Below, piece after piece: positions 1-10,846 of a DNA stretch of 64,000 nt. The DNA is from Aselliscus stoliczkanus (lineage: Eukaryota; Chordata; Mammalia; Chiroptera; Hipposideridae). Every line of letters begins with the position of its first letter. Position 1 is the first letter of the stretch. Below the pieces are notes generated by a model. That model ran no database searches. It had not been told where the DNA came from and saw nothing but the letters and a program-made list of their open reading frames with translations. The translations under genes were made by a program, and so were the position numbers. The DNA is taken from NCBI GenBank assembly GCA_033961575.1, contig CM066738.1:66811478-66875477 (forward strand), given 5' to 3'.

Positions 1-1345
1 CTGGAGGTATCATACTCCCTGACTTCAGCTTGTATTACAGGGCAACAATAATCAAAATAGCACGGGATTGGTAGAAAAACAGACACACAGGCCAATGGAA
101 TACAACTGAGAATCCAGATATAAACCCACATAAATATGGACAGATAATTTTTGAGAAAGAAGCCAAAACTACACAATGGAGAAAAGACAGCCTCTTCAAT
201 AAATGGTCCTGGGAGAATTGGTAAGCCATGGGCAAAAGAATGAAACTAGACTGCTATCTGTCACCATGTACCAAAATCAATTCAAAATGGATCAAAGACC
301 TAAACATAAGACCTGAAACAATAAACTGCATAGAACAAAATGTAGGTACTAAACTTATGGACCTTGGGTTCAAAGAGAATTTTATGAATTGACCTCAAAG
401 CAAGGGAAGTAAAAGCTATGATAAATGAAAGGGAATATATCTAACTACAAAGCTTATGCACAGCAAAAGAAACCATCAACAAAATAAAGAGGCAACCAAC
501 CGAATGGGAAAAGACTTTTGAAAACAGTGCCTCTGATAAGGGACTAATATACAAAATACATAAGGAACTCATACAACTCAACAATAAAAAACAGACAATC
601 CAATTAAAAAATGGGCACAGGACCAGAACAGACATTTCTCCAAAGAAGACATACAGATGGCCAATGGACATATGAAAGAATGCTCAACATCACTAATCAT
701 TAGAGAAATATAAATAAAAACCACAACAATATATCACCTTATACCAGTAAGAATACTTATCAACAACAAGACAAATGATAGCAAGCACTGGAGAGGCTTG
801 GAGAAAAAGGAACCCTCATATACTGTCAGTGGGAATGCAGATTGATGCAGCTGCTATAGAAGGCAGTGTGGAGGTTCCTCAAAAAAATTAAGAATAAGGG
901 CCGGCCAAGTGGCGCAGTGGTTAAGCGCTGGCTTGGGATGCCAGCGGCCCAGGTTCGGTCCCACATATGAGGGCCAGTGACACTGCCCTCAAAAAAAAAC
1001 AAAAAATTAAGAATAAAATTACCATATGACCTAGCAATCCCTCTCTTTGGTATCTATCCAAAAAATCTGAAAGCATTTATCTATAAAGATATATGTACTC
1101 TGATGTTCATTGCAGCTTTATTCATAGTAAATAAGACATGGAAACAACCAAAGTGTCCTTTGATAGATGATTGGATAAAGGAGTTGTGGTATATATACAC
1201 AATGGAATACTATTCTGTCGTAAGAAAAGATAAAATAGAGCCATTTGCAACAACATGGATGGATCTTGAGATTATAATGCTAAGAGAAATAAGTCAGATA
1301 GAAAAAGTCGAGAACCATATGATTTCACTGATATGTGGTATATAA
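1..1345 (+). pseudogene. L1 ORF2 C-terminal fragment, broken
   Basis: This is the decayed C-terminal part of L1 ORF2p, the endonuclease/reverse-transcriptase protein. The clearest open stretch is 977-1345, whose L1-derived part (from about 1010) contains the conserved ORF2 phrases LPYDLAIPLFGIYP, TWKQPKCP, DDWIKELWYIYTMEYYS and HMISLICGI before the normal stop. Upstream, the same protein is readable only in pieces in several frames. The endonuclease and the YADD catalytic core lie outside the window or are lost. No product is expected. Confidence 0.85.
898..1000 (+). mobile_element. tRNA-derived SINE, short form
   Basis: The element starts GGGCCGGCC, has a pol III A-box-like tggcgcagtgg and a B-box-like ggttcggtccc, and ends ctgccctc plus an A-rich tail. 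A perfect 16-bp duplication (aaaaaattaagaataa) flanks it at 882-897 and 1001-1016, showing L1-type target-primed insertion into the older L1. The head folds like a tRNA anticodon arm (ctggc / gccag). It is a SINE, not a tRNA gene. Confidence 0.93.
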
Positions 1346-1654
1346 AACTGAAAACAACGAAAGAACAAGAAAAACAAATGAAGAAACAAAATTCATAGAC
1401 ATAGACAATAGCTTAGTGGTTACCAGAGGGTAAGGGGGGAGGGGTGTGGTCGATGAGGGTAAAGGGGATCAAATATATGGTGATGGAAAGAGAACTGACT
1501 CTGGGTGGTGAACACAAAATGTGAAATATAGATGATGCATTACAGAATTGTACACCAGAAATCTATGTAACTTTGCTAAAAGTTGTCACCCCAATAAACT
1601 TTAATTAAAAAAAAAAAATTGATTAGCAGAACCAGATTTTTTTTGCCTTCTTTT

Positions 1655-1830
1655 TTGAAATTAATTTTATTGGGATGACAATGGTTAGCAAAATTACATA
1701 AGTTACAAGTTTAAAATTCTATAATACATCATCTATATGTCACATTCCGTGCTCACCACCCAGAGTTATTTCTTCCATCACCACATATTTGACCCCCTTT
1801 ATCCTTTTCTACCATCTTCTCTCCCCTCTT
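1655..1830 (-). mobile_element. L1 3' UTR fragment, antisense
   Basis: Read on the minus strand, this stretch repeats the 3' UTR that ends at 1618, including the 'accacccagag' block and the polyadenylation end (attttattggg on the plus strand). Two related L1 3' ends therefore meet tail to tail with about 40 bases between them. The far boundary is uncertain. Confidence 0.75.
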
Positions 1831-2109
1831 TGAGAACCCTTGCTATCTATATATTGGATCTCTACCTTTATTCTTACAATGTGTCTTTTTAGGTTTCTCA
1901 AGTACATTATTTTGCCTAAATTTATCAACAAACTCAAGTGATTGATTGTCTGATTTTTTCCTAGTACACTAAATCAATACAAAGTCTAGACAATATGAAT
2001 TTCAGCATACACTGTCTGTGAAAACACTTGTGGTAGTTTGAACTGGCATGGCAGATAGAACCTTTTAAAATTATGTTTTTCATGAAATATTTATGGCAAT
2101 GTAAGATGC

Positions 2110-2490
2110 ATGACAGTTACGTTTCCGAACTCATCCTAGAAAAAGTGTTATGTACCTCATTGCTGAATATCACTACAGTCACCTTCAAAGAACTCCCCTT
2201 GGGAAGCTATGCACTGAAGCCAGCACCTAGTCCACTCTTCAAAGCAATTTTGGAACTCTTTTTCTGGAATGACCATCAGAATTGTCGTCATATTACCCTT
2301 GATGTCCTGAATGTCATTGAAATGTCTTCCTTTCAATATTTCCTTTATCTTTGGGTAAAGAAAGCAGTCATTGGGGGACAGATCAGGTGAGTAGGGAGGG
2401 TGTTCTAAAACAGTTATTTTTTTACTGGCAAAAAAGTCCCTCATAGTGTCATGTGAGCTGGTGCATTGTTGTGATGCAAGAGCCGTGAAT
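2110..2490 (-). mobile_element. mariner DNA transposon, 3' fragment
   Basis: The stretch matches the mariner at 59140-59700 almost base for base, starting at a decayed terminal repeat (gacagttacgtttccgaact). The minus frame 2157-2444 encodes the transposase C-terminus with LEHPPYSPDLSPND and PEKEFQNCFEEW. In mariner (DD34D) transposases the D of the ...SPDLxPxD motif is the third catalytic aspartate and is kept here. The rest of the transposase and the other terminal repeat are absent, so it cannot move. Confidence 0.88.
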
Positions 2491-4269
2491 TGTTGTCAAG
2501 ATAGGACTCAGAAATATCAAATGATTTTTTATCCTTCTAACTTTTTTATTAAATTTGTAGTCTTATTCATTGTAGAGTGTAAAAATACTTGAATCTCCAG
2601 GTATTACTGACAATACAGAAAAGGCTGGACAATTCTAACAGTTCATCAAAAATTGGGCATGACATGTTAATTTGAGGAAATGATACTACTGTCAGTGCCC
2701 TTTTGAGGGACATCTATTAAGATATAGAGGTCTTAATTAATGATACTTATATTATTATTGGCTGAAGAAAGTACAACCTATTACAGCTCCTTGGTGTTTG
2801 GGTAACAGATGATCAGAGCCAAGATTATCATTCTTGGACCCTAAGAATGGAGATGGAATTGGATTCACTTCAGTTTTAGATAGTTTTGTGCTGAATTTGA
2901 ATATTATTTTCTGGCAATAAGTAAAAGTTAATTAAAACTGCAGAGGATGTAGAATTGGAAAATAAACTCAACCTCAAGCCAGAAATATTGTATAAATTAG
3001 TAATCTATTGAGACACAACTTGCAAATATTGTTTTCTGTGTTGTTGGGGTGAATATACTCATTACTGAAAACTGAAACTTTTGTCATTTTCAAGCTGAAC
3101 GTCATGATTTTGTCCAACCAGATGGACAACCTTCTTGGTCAAATGCAGGACTTTTATATGACCTTAAGCTACTGCAGCCATTGATAGGAAGAACTGAAGT
3201 GGGGGATATGCCAGGAAGTCTTTGGCTTTAGTTAAATTAATTTAACTAAAGCAAGAATTGAATGAATTAAATTGTCGTTATTCTTTACATTTCCTACTGT
3301 ATTGTGAGAATTTTTGTATGTTAACTATTTTGTAATATTTGTAAGTAGAGACCTGATGTAGATAGTCTTTCAGCATCCCAAATAGAAGTGAAAATTTGTA
3401 ATTGGGGGTCATTACTCTGAATTAGGGTGTAAAATTTGGAGAGAGGTTATTTTGTAAGGAAGACGCACAGTCTGTATCCATGGAGGCTTCACTGCACACA
3501 GACCTTTTCTGTCCACCCTCTGCAGATGAGGACATGTTCATTGGTGTGTGGTAAGGATCTTCAGTTCTGCTTAGAAGTGTGGAATCATTGAATAAAACCA
3601 CATGAGTAGAGGGCTGAGAAAACACTCTGGTTAATACCTGATTATTAGCTAATATTATTTTAAATTTATATACATAAAAAGCCTTGTCAAAAATCCTGTG
3701 ACTCGCATTTATCTCTTGGAGTTTTGAGCCAGTTTTCTCATTCACTGCTTTTTAAAATTAACCAATTAATCAATTTAGGGCCAGGAAGGAGAACACCCTT
3801 TTCCTGATTATTGGCCAAGAATTTCCCCTAAGTGATGTGCAATGATAAAACTGTAGTCATTTCTGTAATGTATGTTCATACTTTCATTTTTCCTATCCTC
3901 TAATTTGCTGAGAACCTACTTAGAAAAATATTACACATGAATTATTTTATGCACGTTGTTAAAGCCACTGAAATAATTTACATGAATTATTGGTGATATA
4001 CATGAGAAAAATTGAGTGATAAGATTTCTAAAAAACCCACATTGTTTTTGGGAAATGCAATCAATTATTCAAGTACTTCAAAATAACTGAAAAATATGAA
4101 ACAATGAGAAGTGGGTTTTCAGATAACATTATGCAAACCAATGTGACAAATTTGCTTGAACCCAGTTAAAAACAGAGCAAAACAATGGGACTAAATGGAC
4201 TACAGAGAAAGAAACCATGGAAAAATTAAAACTAGATTCTAAAATAGTACTGTCTTTTTAAAAACAAAG
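2491..4269. other. Unassigned AT-rich DNA
   Basis: I see no recognisable gene or repeat family. A splice-acceptor-like tract (ttttgtcattttcaag) ends near 3093 and is followed by short open frames to about 3230; this is discussed as a finding. The minus frame 3422-3745 (107 codons) has no recognisable domain and is probably chance. Confidence 0.5.
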
Positions 4270-4274
4270 ATTGG

Positions 4275-4794
4275 TGTATTAGTCAGGGTTCTCCAGAGAA
4301 CCACAGCCTATAGAACATATATACACATGGGAGGAAATTTATTGTAGGAATCAGCTCACATGGTTATAGAGGCTGAGAAGTCCCACAATCTGCTGTCTGC
4401 AAGCTGGAGAACCAGGAAACTCAGTAGTATAATTCAGTCTGAGTCAGAAGGCCTGAGAATGAGGGTCCTGAGGCAGTGATGATATAAGTCCTGGTCTGAG
4501 TCCAAAAGTCTGAGAATCATGAATGCCCATGTATGAGGACAGAAGAAATGGATGTCCCAGTGCAAGCAAGAGAGTAAACTCATCCTTCTTCTGCCATTAT
4601 GTTCTATTCAGACCCTCGGTGGATTGGATGATGCCCAGCCACACTGGTGAGAGTGAACTTCTTTACTCAGTCTAATCAGTCAAACACTAATCTCTTCTGG
4701 AAACAACCACAGAGACACACTCAGAAATAATGTCTTACCAGCTATCTGGGCATTACTCAGCCAATCAAGTGGACACATAATATTACCAATTATA
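4275..4794 (+). mobile_element. Ancient LTR-like interspersed repeat
   Basis: It opens tgtattagtcagggttctcc, which I recognise as the start of an abundant old mammalian repeat, and continues with ggctgagaagtccca, repeated 'gtctgag...aaggcctgag' modules and ggattggatgatgccca. The TG start suggests an LTR. I cannot name the family with certainty and see no clear target duplication. Confidence 0.6.
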
Positions 4795-5855
4795 TCTGGG
4801 AAATCATTCTGAGATTAAAGTTGTAAAATACTTTCAAATTCTTATATTTATATCCTATACTGAGAACAGAATATCAATTTCAAAGGGTTACACTAAAATA
4901 TATCTATTGTTATGACATTATTGGATGGAAGCACAAGGAAGCAGGGGTTACAATACAGTGGTACTCTTGAGGTGAGTGCAAATGTGTTAAGAAGACAATC
5001 TGACCAAAAGGACATTAGAGAATGAAGGGGAACATGTCTTAGCTCAAACAGGTTTGTTTTACCTCAGTGAATGCCCTGAATAAATGCCTGAATGATAAGT
5101 ATAATTTAGCGGCCACTCTATCACCTGGAACAGAAGCTCATACAAAACTCCAGATGCAATTCAGGACTTGGTTTCGTGGGAAACTGCAGAGGAGTTCTCT
5201 TCTATCCAGACTTGGGAACACTCCAATAATGTAGTGAATGGAGGGGGCTCTACTAAGCACACATTTGTTTCACCCCTCCAAGGGAGGGGGAGTCCTGAAA
5301 CCCCACAAGCTGATATGTCTTACTTTTGTTTTTAATCTATTTGGATCTTGCCTGTTTCTAAATTGAATTTGGATCTTCAAGTCTTTGATGTCCTTTATAC
5401 TCCTTGGAAGTCTGCACAGAAATCATGACATAAGATGGACACTCAGAGGCTGTATGCCCATGAAGGGTAGCAGAATGTGCAATGCCAAATATGCTTCCCT
5501 TACACCCCCAAACAAACATGCTGGCATGGTCAAGGTGCTTGGGGGTTGCAGGAAAGCAAGAATTCTCTAAAACCTCCAATCCTTTCAAGATTACATAGAA
5601 GTGTTTTTTGGTTGCCAGTAACAGAAATTCAACTCAAAAAACAAAACCAAAACAAAACAAAACTACAACAGAGTTTTGTAGAGTAACTGGAGTATATTCT
5701 ATAATCCAGTTTCGACGTTAAAACCAATAAATGAACTTGAGCAATGTGTGGGCCCATGAATGTCTATTGCTTTCTATATCTTTTATCTTAATGACTCATT
5801 GTACAGTAGCATATCAGCTTCATTTGATATTATCTACAATATATCATCTGTATCT
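4795..5855. other. Unassigned DNA
   Basis: No known gene or repeat is recognised. Overlapping short frames at 5358-5588 occur on both strands, which argues against real coding. An A/C-rich stretch (caaaac repeats) lies at 5636-5670. Confidence 0.45.
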
Positions 5856-5857
5856 AT

Positions 5858-5927
5858 ACCTATATACCTGTATCTATATCATCTATATTTATATATATAT
5901 CTATTTCTATATCTCTATATATGTTTG

Positions 5928-5964
<37 letters not shown>
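5858..5964. repeat. TA/TATC-rich microsatellite
   Basis: Interrupted tatc/tata repeats grade into an uninterrupted (TA)n run at about 5930-5963. The frames reading repeated Tyr-Ile here are an artefact of the repeat. Confidence 0.9.
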
Positions 5965-5967
<3 letters not shown>

Positions 5968-7210
5968 CATTTCAAACATAAAGAAGTTATGGGCAATATT
6001 ATATCGCACAACTATATATCCATCATTATAATTTAGCTTATATTAACATTTTGTGGTACTTTTCTAAAGCCCTTATCTCTCTCTATATTGAATAATCACT
6101 ATTCAAACTTGCTGAGGGGTCATCCCTGATCACTTGTATTTTAGCAGAGATCTGAAGGCAAACTGAGGAGTAGGAAGTCTTTCCATGGAAAAAAGGGGCA
6201 TGCTTTAGCCATGTCCTGATTGAAAGCTGTTGGCATGAGGAAGCTACATGTAGACAGGCTAACTAGTAGTGGGGTATCCTATGTGATTAGTTATGGATGC
6301 ATAGTTGGCTCTCTTTAGATGGTTCTAAGTTAAAAGTCAGGACTGAAATTTTTGAATATAATTTTAACATACATATCTGTATTTTCCTACATAGAATGTT
6401 ATAGATGCTAAACACTATTTGGGGAACTTAAGTGTTACATAAATTGTATCATAGGATGCACATCCTTTTCAATTTTTTTTTCTCCCCATTTACCATCACT
6501 TTTGAGTTCTGTTTGTTGACATGCATAGCTATAGTTGATTCATTTTAAGTGATCTATAGTATCTGTTAAAGCATAAGCTGTAATCCATGTTCAGTTGTGT
6601 GCTACTTTTTGTGATTATAAAGATTGTGCAAACATCTTTTTACACCTGTGTGTGTTCTCTAGAGAAAATTGTAGAGTTGGAACTGCAAACACATAGATTT
6701 TGTGTCTCTCATCTTCAGTGTTACCAGGTGTTTCTAATTTGTTCTTTGAAACAGTTGCATCAATTTACTTTTCTACAAGCTACACGTATACAAGTATATG
6801 AATTTCTCTATCTCCACATCTCCACCTAAACAATTTTTTGGCCATTATAAGGAAATTAGGTGATATCTTGTTTTATTTATTTCATCCCCAACTTTCAGTG
6901 AAGTTGAAGATCTTCATTTATTTATGATAATTCATGTGTCAAAACATGCATCATTGTAAATGAAAACATTAGAACTGATTAAAATAGGTAGAATTCAGTG
7001 AAAGTACCAAAGAAATGTGCCTTTTTTGCTTTGGACCTAGATAAACAAAGATTCTACCCTGAGAATTCTATTTGTAGGTCTGTGCCTCACATGGATTCAT
7101 GTTTATAATGTGTATTACCCACATGCTCCAGAACATCTGAAACGTGTTTATGTAGAGGTGGGAATGGCGTGGCCCCCAAGAGGTTTTGATTTCCACCCCT
7201 CCCCTTGCAT
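5965..7210. other. Unassigned AT-rich DNA
   Basis: No gene recognised. Part of it (about 6470-6900) has the texture of old L1 3' sequence, but I cannot place it. The 80-codon frame at 6587-6829 has no recognisable motif. Confidence 0.4.
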
Positions 7211-7212
7211 TT

Positions 7213-7400
7213 GTTGTTGTTTTCCAGCTTTATTGAGATATAATTGACACAACATTGTATAAGTTTAAAGTGTACAACATGCTGATTTAACACACTTGTA
7301 AACTGCAAAATAATTGAAACCTTAGCATTAGCTAAACCTCCATCGCATTACATAATTATCATTTCTTTTTTTGTGGGGAGAAATCTTAAACAGTACATTA
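7213..7400 (-). mobile_element. L1M 3' end, antisense
   Basis: The plus strand reads cagctttattgagatataat followed by ...gtataagtttaaagtgtacaac, the reverse complement of the 3' end of old mammalian (L1M-type) LINE-1s. It is diverged and has no coding part. Confidence 0.7.
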
Positions 7401-8340
7401 TAAATCCCATTGCCCTTTTCTTGGCCAAGAATCAAACACCAGATATCCAGATGCCCCCAGAGATAAAGCTCAAGCTTTTCCATCCAGCTGTCAATCAGTT
7501 CTAAATCCACTCCTGTATGTGCCATGATGGTAAAGTGGGAGGTAAATGAGGAGGAGACAGGCAGTTCCCAGAAGAGAAGGAGCTTCTGGGTGCACACAAT
7601 AAGTAGCCACTGACTTCCTAAACTTAGGTTTATTCTTTGAGTTATTACACCCAGTCTTGGCTTTTAAGAAGAATACGTAGAATGCAAAGGCCAGAAAAGA
7701 ATTTCATATATGTATTCAGAAGAAATTCCTGTCATTCTTTTTTTCTGTGCCAAATAAAAGACTAATAATCTCAAAAGGCAGCACCTGCTTCTCCCTGCAT
7801 GTGTATACTATCTGTAAAAGTTGATGATACCTGACTCTATTCAGAAGAACCTAAGGCTTACAGAAATTATAAAAGGAGGTTGTATTCCTGTGATGTCATG
7901 TTCACTAGCAGAAATACCCTAGGCCCTGAGTCCCTGGCCTATTTCTGTAGCTCTCAGTTTGCTCTCTTGCTTCTGTAAATAACTTGTTTACCTTCTTTCT
8001 ATCCTCAAAGACTATTTCTGCTGAGGTTTTTTTATCCCACCTCAAGGTCCTTTTTAAACCTGAACGAAACTCTTAGAACACTGGTTATAGCCATCTGTAT
8101 CCTTCAAGGTATTATACAACTACTTCAGCTATTCAGAGCTTTTAAATTTAGCTAAAAAGGCAAGAAAACAAACCAGTGTGAAACAAGGAGGTGTAGAATT
8201 TTGAATAGCTCCAAAGGAGACAAAGAACAGAACTGAAACCTGGGTTTCAACTGCAGTACCAAGATAGATCAATTGATAACACCTATAGCAGTGGAATGAG
8301 CACAATTACTTATTAGTGGAGTGTGATAATTGATTGTTGG
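7401..8340. other. Unassigned DNA
   Basis: No gene, RNA or repeat is recognised with confidence. Confidence 0.4.
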
Positions 8341-8344
8341 AGAT

Positions 8345-8525
8345 GACAATGACAACAGAATAGCTGCCATCTGTCATTTATTTAGTATGGTCCAGGCATG
8401 GTACTGTTTTAACACAGAATTTCATTCATTCTTCACAGCAATCTTATGGCATAGATAAGATTACAATGTGAAAAAAAACAGAGGCTTATTAAAGTTAAGA
8501 CACTTGCTGAACATCATACAGAAAT
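8345..8525 (-). mobile_element. MIR SINE relic
   Basis: The order of motifs (catttatttagta, ccaggcatggtactgtt, ttcacagcaatcttatg, acagaggctta, gacacttgctgaacatcata) is the reverse complement of the mammalian-wide MIR SINE. It is heavily diverged. Confidence 0.75.
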
Positions 8526-8626
8526 TTTGCCATAAATATAGCAGGGAGGGAAGGTAGCACAAAAGTCACACATTTGAGTTGATTTTGGGTTTTAAATTTA
8601 TTGCAAAATGAGCTATACTTATTGAA

Positions 8627-8850
8627 GAGGTTGGCAAACTATAACCAGTGGACAAGATATGGCCTGTTGCCTGTTTTTGCAAGTAAACTTTTGTTAGTAT
8701 ACAGCTACACCCATTCGTTTCTAATATTATCTATAATTGCTTTCACACTACAGTGGTGGAGATGAGTAGTTTGAGACAGAAAACTTGTGGGCTGAAAAGA
8801 ATAAAATGGTTACTATCTAGCCCTTAACAGAAAAGGATTGTCTTGCCCTG
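8627..8850. mobile_element. hAT-type non-autonomous DNA transposon relic
   Basis: It begins gaggttggcaaactataacc, continues tggcctgttgcctgttttt and cacccattcgtttctaat, and ends ctatctagcccttaacag...ttgccctg. These match an old hAT-class MITE found across mammals whose ends read CAGGGGTTGGCAAACT and TTTGCCGACCCCTG. Both ends are decayed. Confidence 0.75.
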
Positions 8851-9455
8851 CTGTCCACTTCCTTTTGGAACCTTTTGGAGAAACCCTGCTTCGATTTTCT
8901 CCTTTTTATTCCTTCATGTTGCATTCTAATATCGAGCCCATAGTTGGAGGTTTTCTATCTTTCCTAAATGATTCTCCAACCATTTTTAGAATCTACATTC
9001 TCCTCAACATGGTTCAAATTTCAAGCTGCCCTCTTTCTTTCTGCTTGGTAAAGTCCCTAATATAGCCCTATACTTTGTTTTTCTTTGCAGCCTTCCAACA
9101 TGGGATTCTGTGTGACTTCAAGGCCTCTGAAGGAGAGCTTTTTTATTTGTTTGTTTGTTTGTTTTAAATCTAAGTGTCCATGTTATTTGTCTCTATTAAA
9201 ATCATTTTATAGCTCTTCCTTATTTTTTTGTCCATGATGTGGATTACAGAATTCAGTACTTAGGTTATAAAATCCTGCTTTTATGACTATACTTAATCTG
9301 CCTGTGCTAGTTCAAGTTTGATGTCAACAGAGCATCCCTGTTTAACTGTTTGGGCATGTTTTGACAATTCCAAACAATAAAATGAGGAGCATGATCTTGA
9401 AAGAGAAGGGTGTCACTTTAGTTCTATGCAGCTTGACTCATAATTCCTTGAGGTC
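8851..9455. other. Unassigned DNA before L1-1
   Basis: No gene recognised. A short (tttg)n run lies near 9147-9165. The 75-codon frame at 8838-9065 has no recognisable motif. Confidence 0.4.
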
Positions 9456-9469
9456 AAGAAACTTAACCA
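9456..9469. repeat. Target-site duplication of L1-1, left copy
   Basis: aagaaacttaacca (14 bp) is repeated exactly at 16122-16135, directly after the L1-1 poly(A) tail. Confidence 0.95.
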
Positions 9470-9482
9470 GTGGAGTTCCGGT

Positions 9483-9492
9483 AAGATGGCGG
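9483..9492 (+). promoter_or_regulatory. YY1-like site at L1-1 5' end
   Basis: aagatggcgg near the first base of the element matches the YY1 core (CCAT on the other strand). In human L1 a YY1 site at the same place sets the transcription start. The equivalents are altered in L1-2 (aaaatggtgg), L1-3 (aaaatggcgc) and L1-4 (aagatggagg). Confidence 0.6.
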
Positions 9493-10122
9493 AATAGACG
9501 GACACTCTCCAAACTGCCTCCCAGGATCACATCAAAATTACAAATAATTTATGCAACATTTAACCTCGGGAGTCCCCTGAACATTAGATGAACAGAACCT
9601 CTAAACGAAGGACCTAAAGAGGAGGCCACGTCAAGTCTGGTAGGAGGGGCGCCAACGAGAAAGGTCGAGCCCGGTGAGGGAAGCCCCAGGTGTGTGGGGA
9701 GGCTACTCCGGTTGAGGGAGAGACCCTCCGGCCCCACACCGAGCTCACTAGCCTAGAGTTGCTTTGCCAGGAAGAGGAATTCCACGATAGTGGGCAGTAG
9801 AAATTAGTGAGGACTCTCTTTGCTCGGCTTGGTGAGGCTGGGGGCAGCTGGAGAACCAGTGGGGCCGGCGCACAGGTTCGCTCGCCAGCGAGCACTCACC
9901 CAGTTCCTGTCGGAGAGAGTGGCTGCATGAGCTGGGCCCAGAAGCCTGTTGGGAGGGACTGAACTGAGCACCTTTGGTGCAGAAGCTGGAGGTTTTGGGA
10001 TTGTTGTTCCACTGGTGCAGAGCTTGCACACGAGCGGTATACAGGAGGCCGCCATTTTTTCAGGGTTGGGCCCTCCCATGGAGGGTCAGAGCCGGGATCC
10101 CATTAGTCTGGTGAACTTGGCA

Positions 10123-10580
10123 CAGGAGTGCAAGAGAGCGTGCGTGCATGCGCATGCGGCCTTGGATTCCCACCCTATGCCCTGCTTGAGTTGCGTTACC
10201 AGGGAAACGCCTGGTGGGTGCCTTCTGGCTCCATAAAGCTGCTCACTGAGACACAGGAGTGCGCAAACAGCCTTAGAACCCCACCCTCCGGCCTGCTTGT
10301 ACTGCGTTTCCAAGGAAACACTGGGCGGGTGCCCTCCAGCTGCATCAGATTGCTCACTGAAACGTGCGTGAGCCACCTTGGGTCCCCACCCTAGACCCTG
10401 CTTATGCTGCATTTCCAAGGAAACACCAGGTGGGTGCCCTCTGGCTCCATCAGGCTGCTCAGTGAGAGGCAGGAGTACGTAAGCCGCCTTGGAACCCCAG
10501 CCTCCGCTCTGCTTCAGCTTCATTGCCAGGGAAATGCAGGGAGGGTGTTCTCCAGCTGCACCAGTCTGTCCACTGAGACT
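10123..10580 (+). repeat. Four tandem monomers in L1-1 5' UTR
   Basis: Four head-to-tail units begin near 10123, 10254, 10363 and 10470. The first is 131 bp because of a gcatgcgcatgc-type extension; the others are 107-110 bp. Each unit reads caggagtgc..., cttgg..ccccaccct, ctgctt, tgccagggaaac, ggtgggtgccctc, ggctgctcactgag. Other L1s here have fewer: about 2.5 in L1-2, 1.5 in L1-3 and 1.5 in L1-4. Confidence 0.9.
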
Positions 10581-10846
10581 CAGTAGCAGACAACCTGCAA
10601 CAACCCATGAAGACTTTTTTTTTTTTTTTTTGGGAAGTGAGCACGATTCCAGAGCACACAGCAGCTAATTGTGGAAAGCCCACTGCAACGCTGAGAAAGC
10701 GGTCTGCAGATTAAAGAGGACGGAGAGCCCCCCCACCTCTTTCCATTTTTTTTTTTTCTTTTTCTCTCTTTTTTTTCTTTTTTCTTTTCTCTTCTTTCTA
10801 GGTGATCTATCTAATACATCAAAGCATTCACAGAAGGATAGCCACA

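Larger units (their letters stand above)
1..1618 (+). mobile_element. L1 retrotransposon, 3' part (cut by window start)
   Basis: The window opens inside the reverse-transcriptase/C-terminal half of an L1 ORF2 and runs through a 3' UTR to an A-rich tail at about 1606-1618. The 3' UTR keeps a G-rich stretch near 1430-1445 and the phrase ctctgggtggtgaac near 1500, both repeated in the L1 at 45.2-47.3 kb, so these two copies belong to one subfamily that differs from L1-1 to L1-4. A SINE at 898-1000 interrupts it. Many stops and frameshifts show it is dead. Confidence 0.92.
9470..10846 (+). promoter_or_regulatory. L1-1 5' UTR / internal promoter
   Basis: L1 5' UTRs carry an internal pol II promoter. 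This one is GC-richer than its surroundings, starts next to a YY1-like site, holds four tandem monomers at 10123-10580, and ends in T-rich tracts (10618-10632 and 10747-10800) before ORF1. Related 5' UTRs occur in L1-2 (18412-19529, minus), L1-3 (20115-21114) and L1-4 (30800-32236). Compared with L1-4, it lacks the segment containing gattgg and gggagttttcctg that follows the monomers. Promoter activity is inferred from family knowledge, not seen. Confidence 0.8.

Noticed and set aside
898..1000. tRNA gene
   Set aside because: The tRNA-like head is part of a SINE with an A tail and target duplication, and it has at least eight relatives in the window.
4275..4794. Family names for the LTR-like repeats
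   Set aside because: The opening phrases are familiar from mammalian genomes, but I could not name the families with enough certainty without a repeat library.
5731..6036. Tyr/Ile-rich frames of 101 and 68 codons
   Set aside because: They are produced by the TA/TATC microsatellite.
9549..10683. Cluster of overlapping frames on both strands before ORF1
   Set aside because: They lie in the GC-rich L1 5' UTR, overlap each other, and recur in other L1 5' UTRs with frames broken differently. Only the monomer-crossing one is noted as a weak finding.
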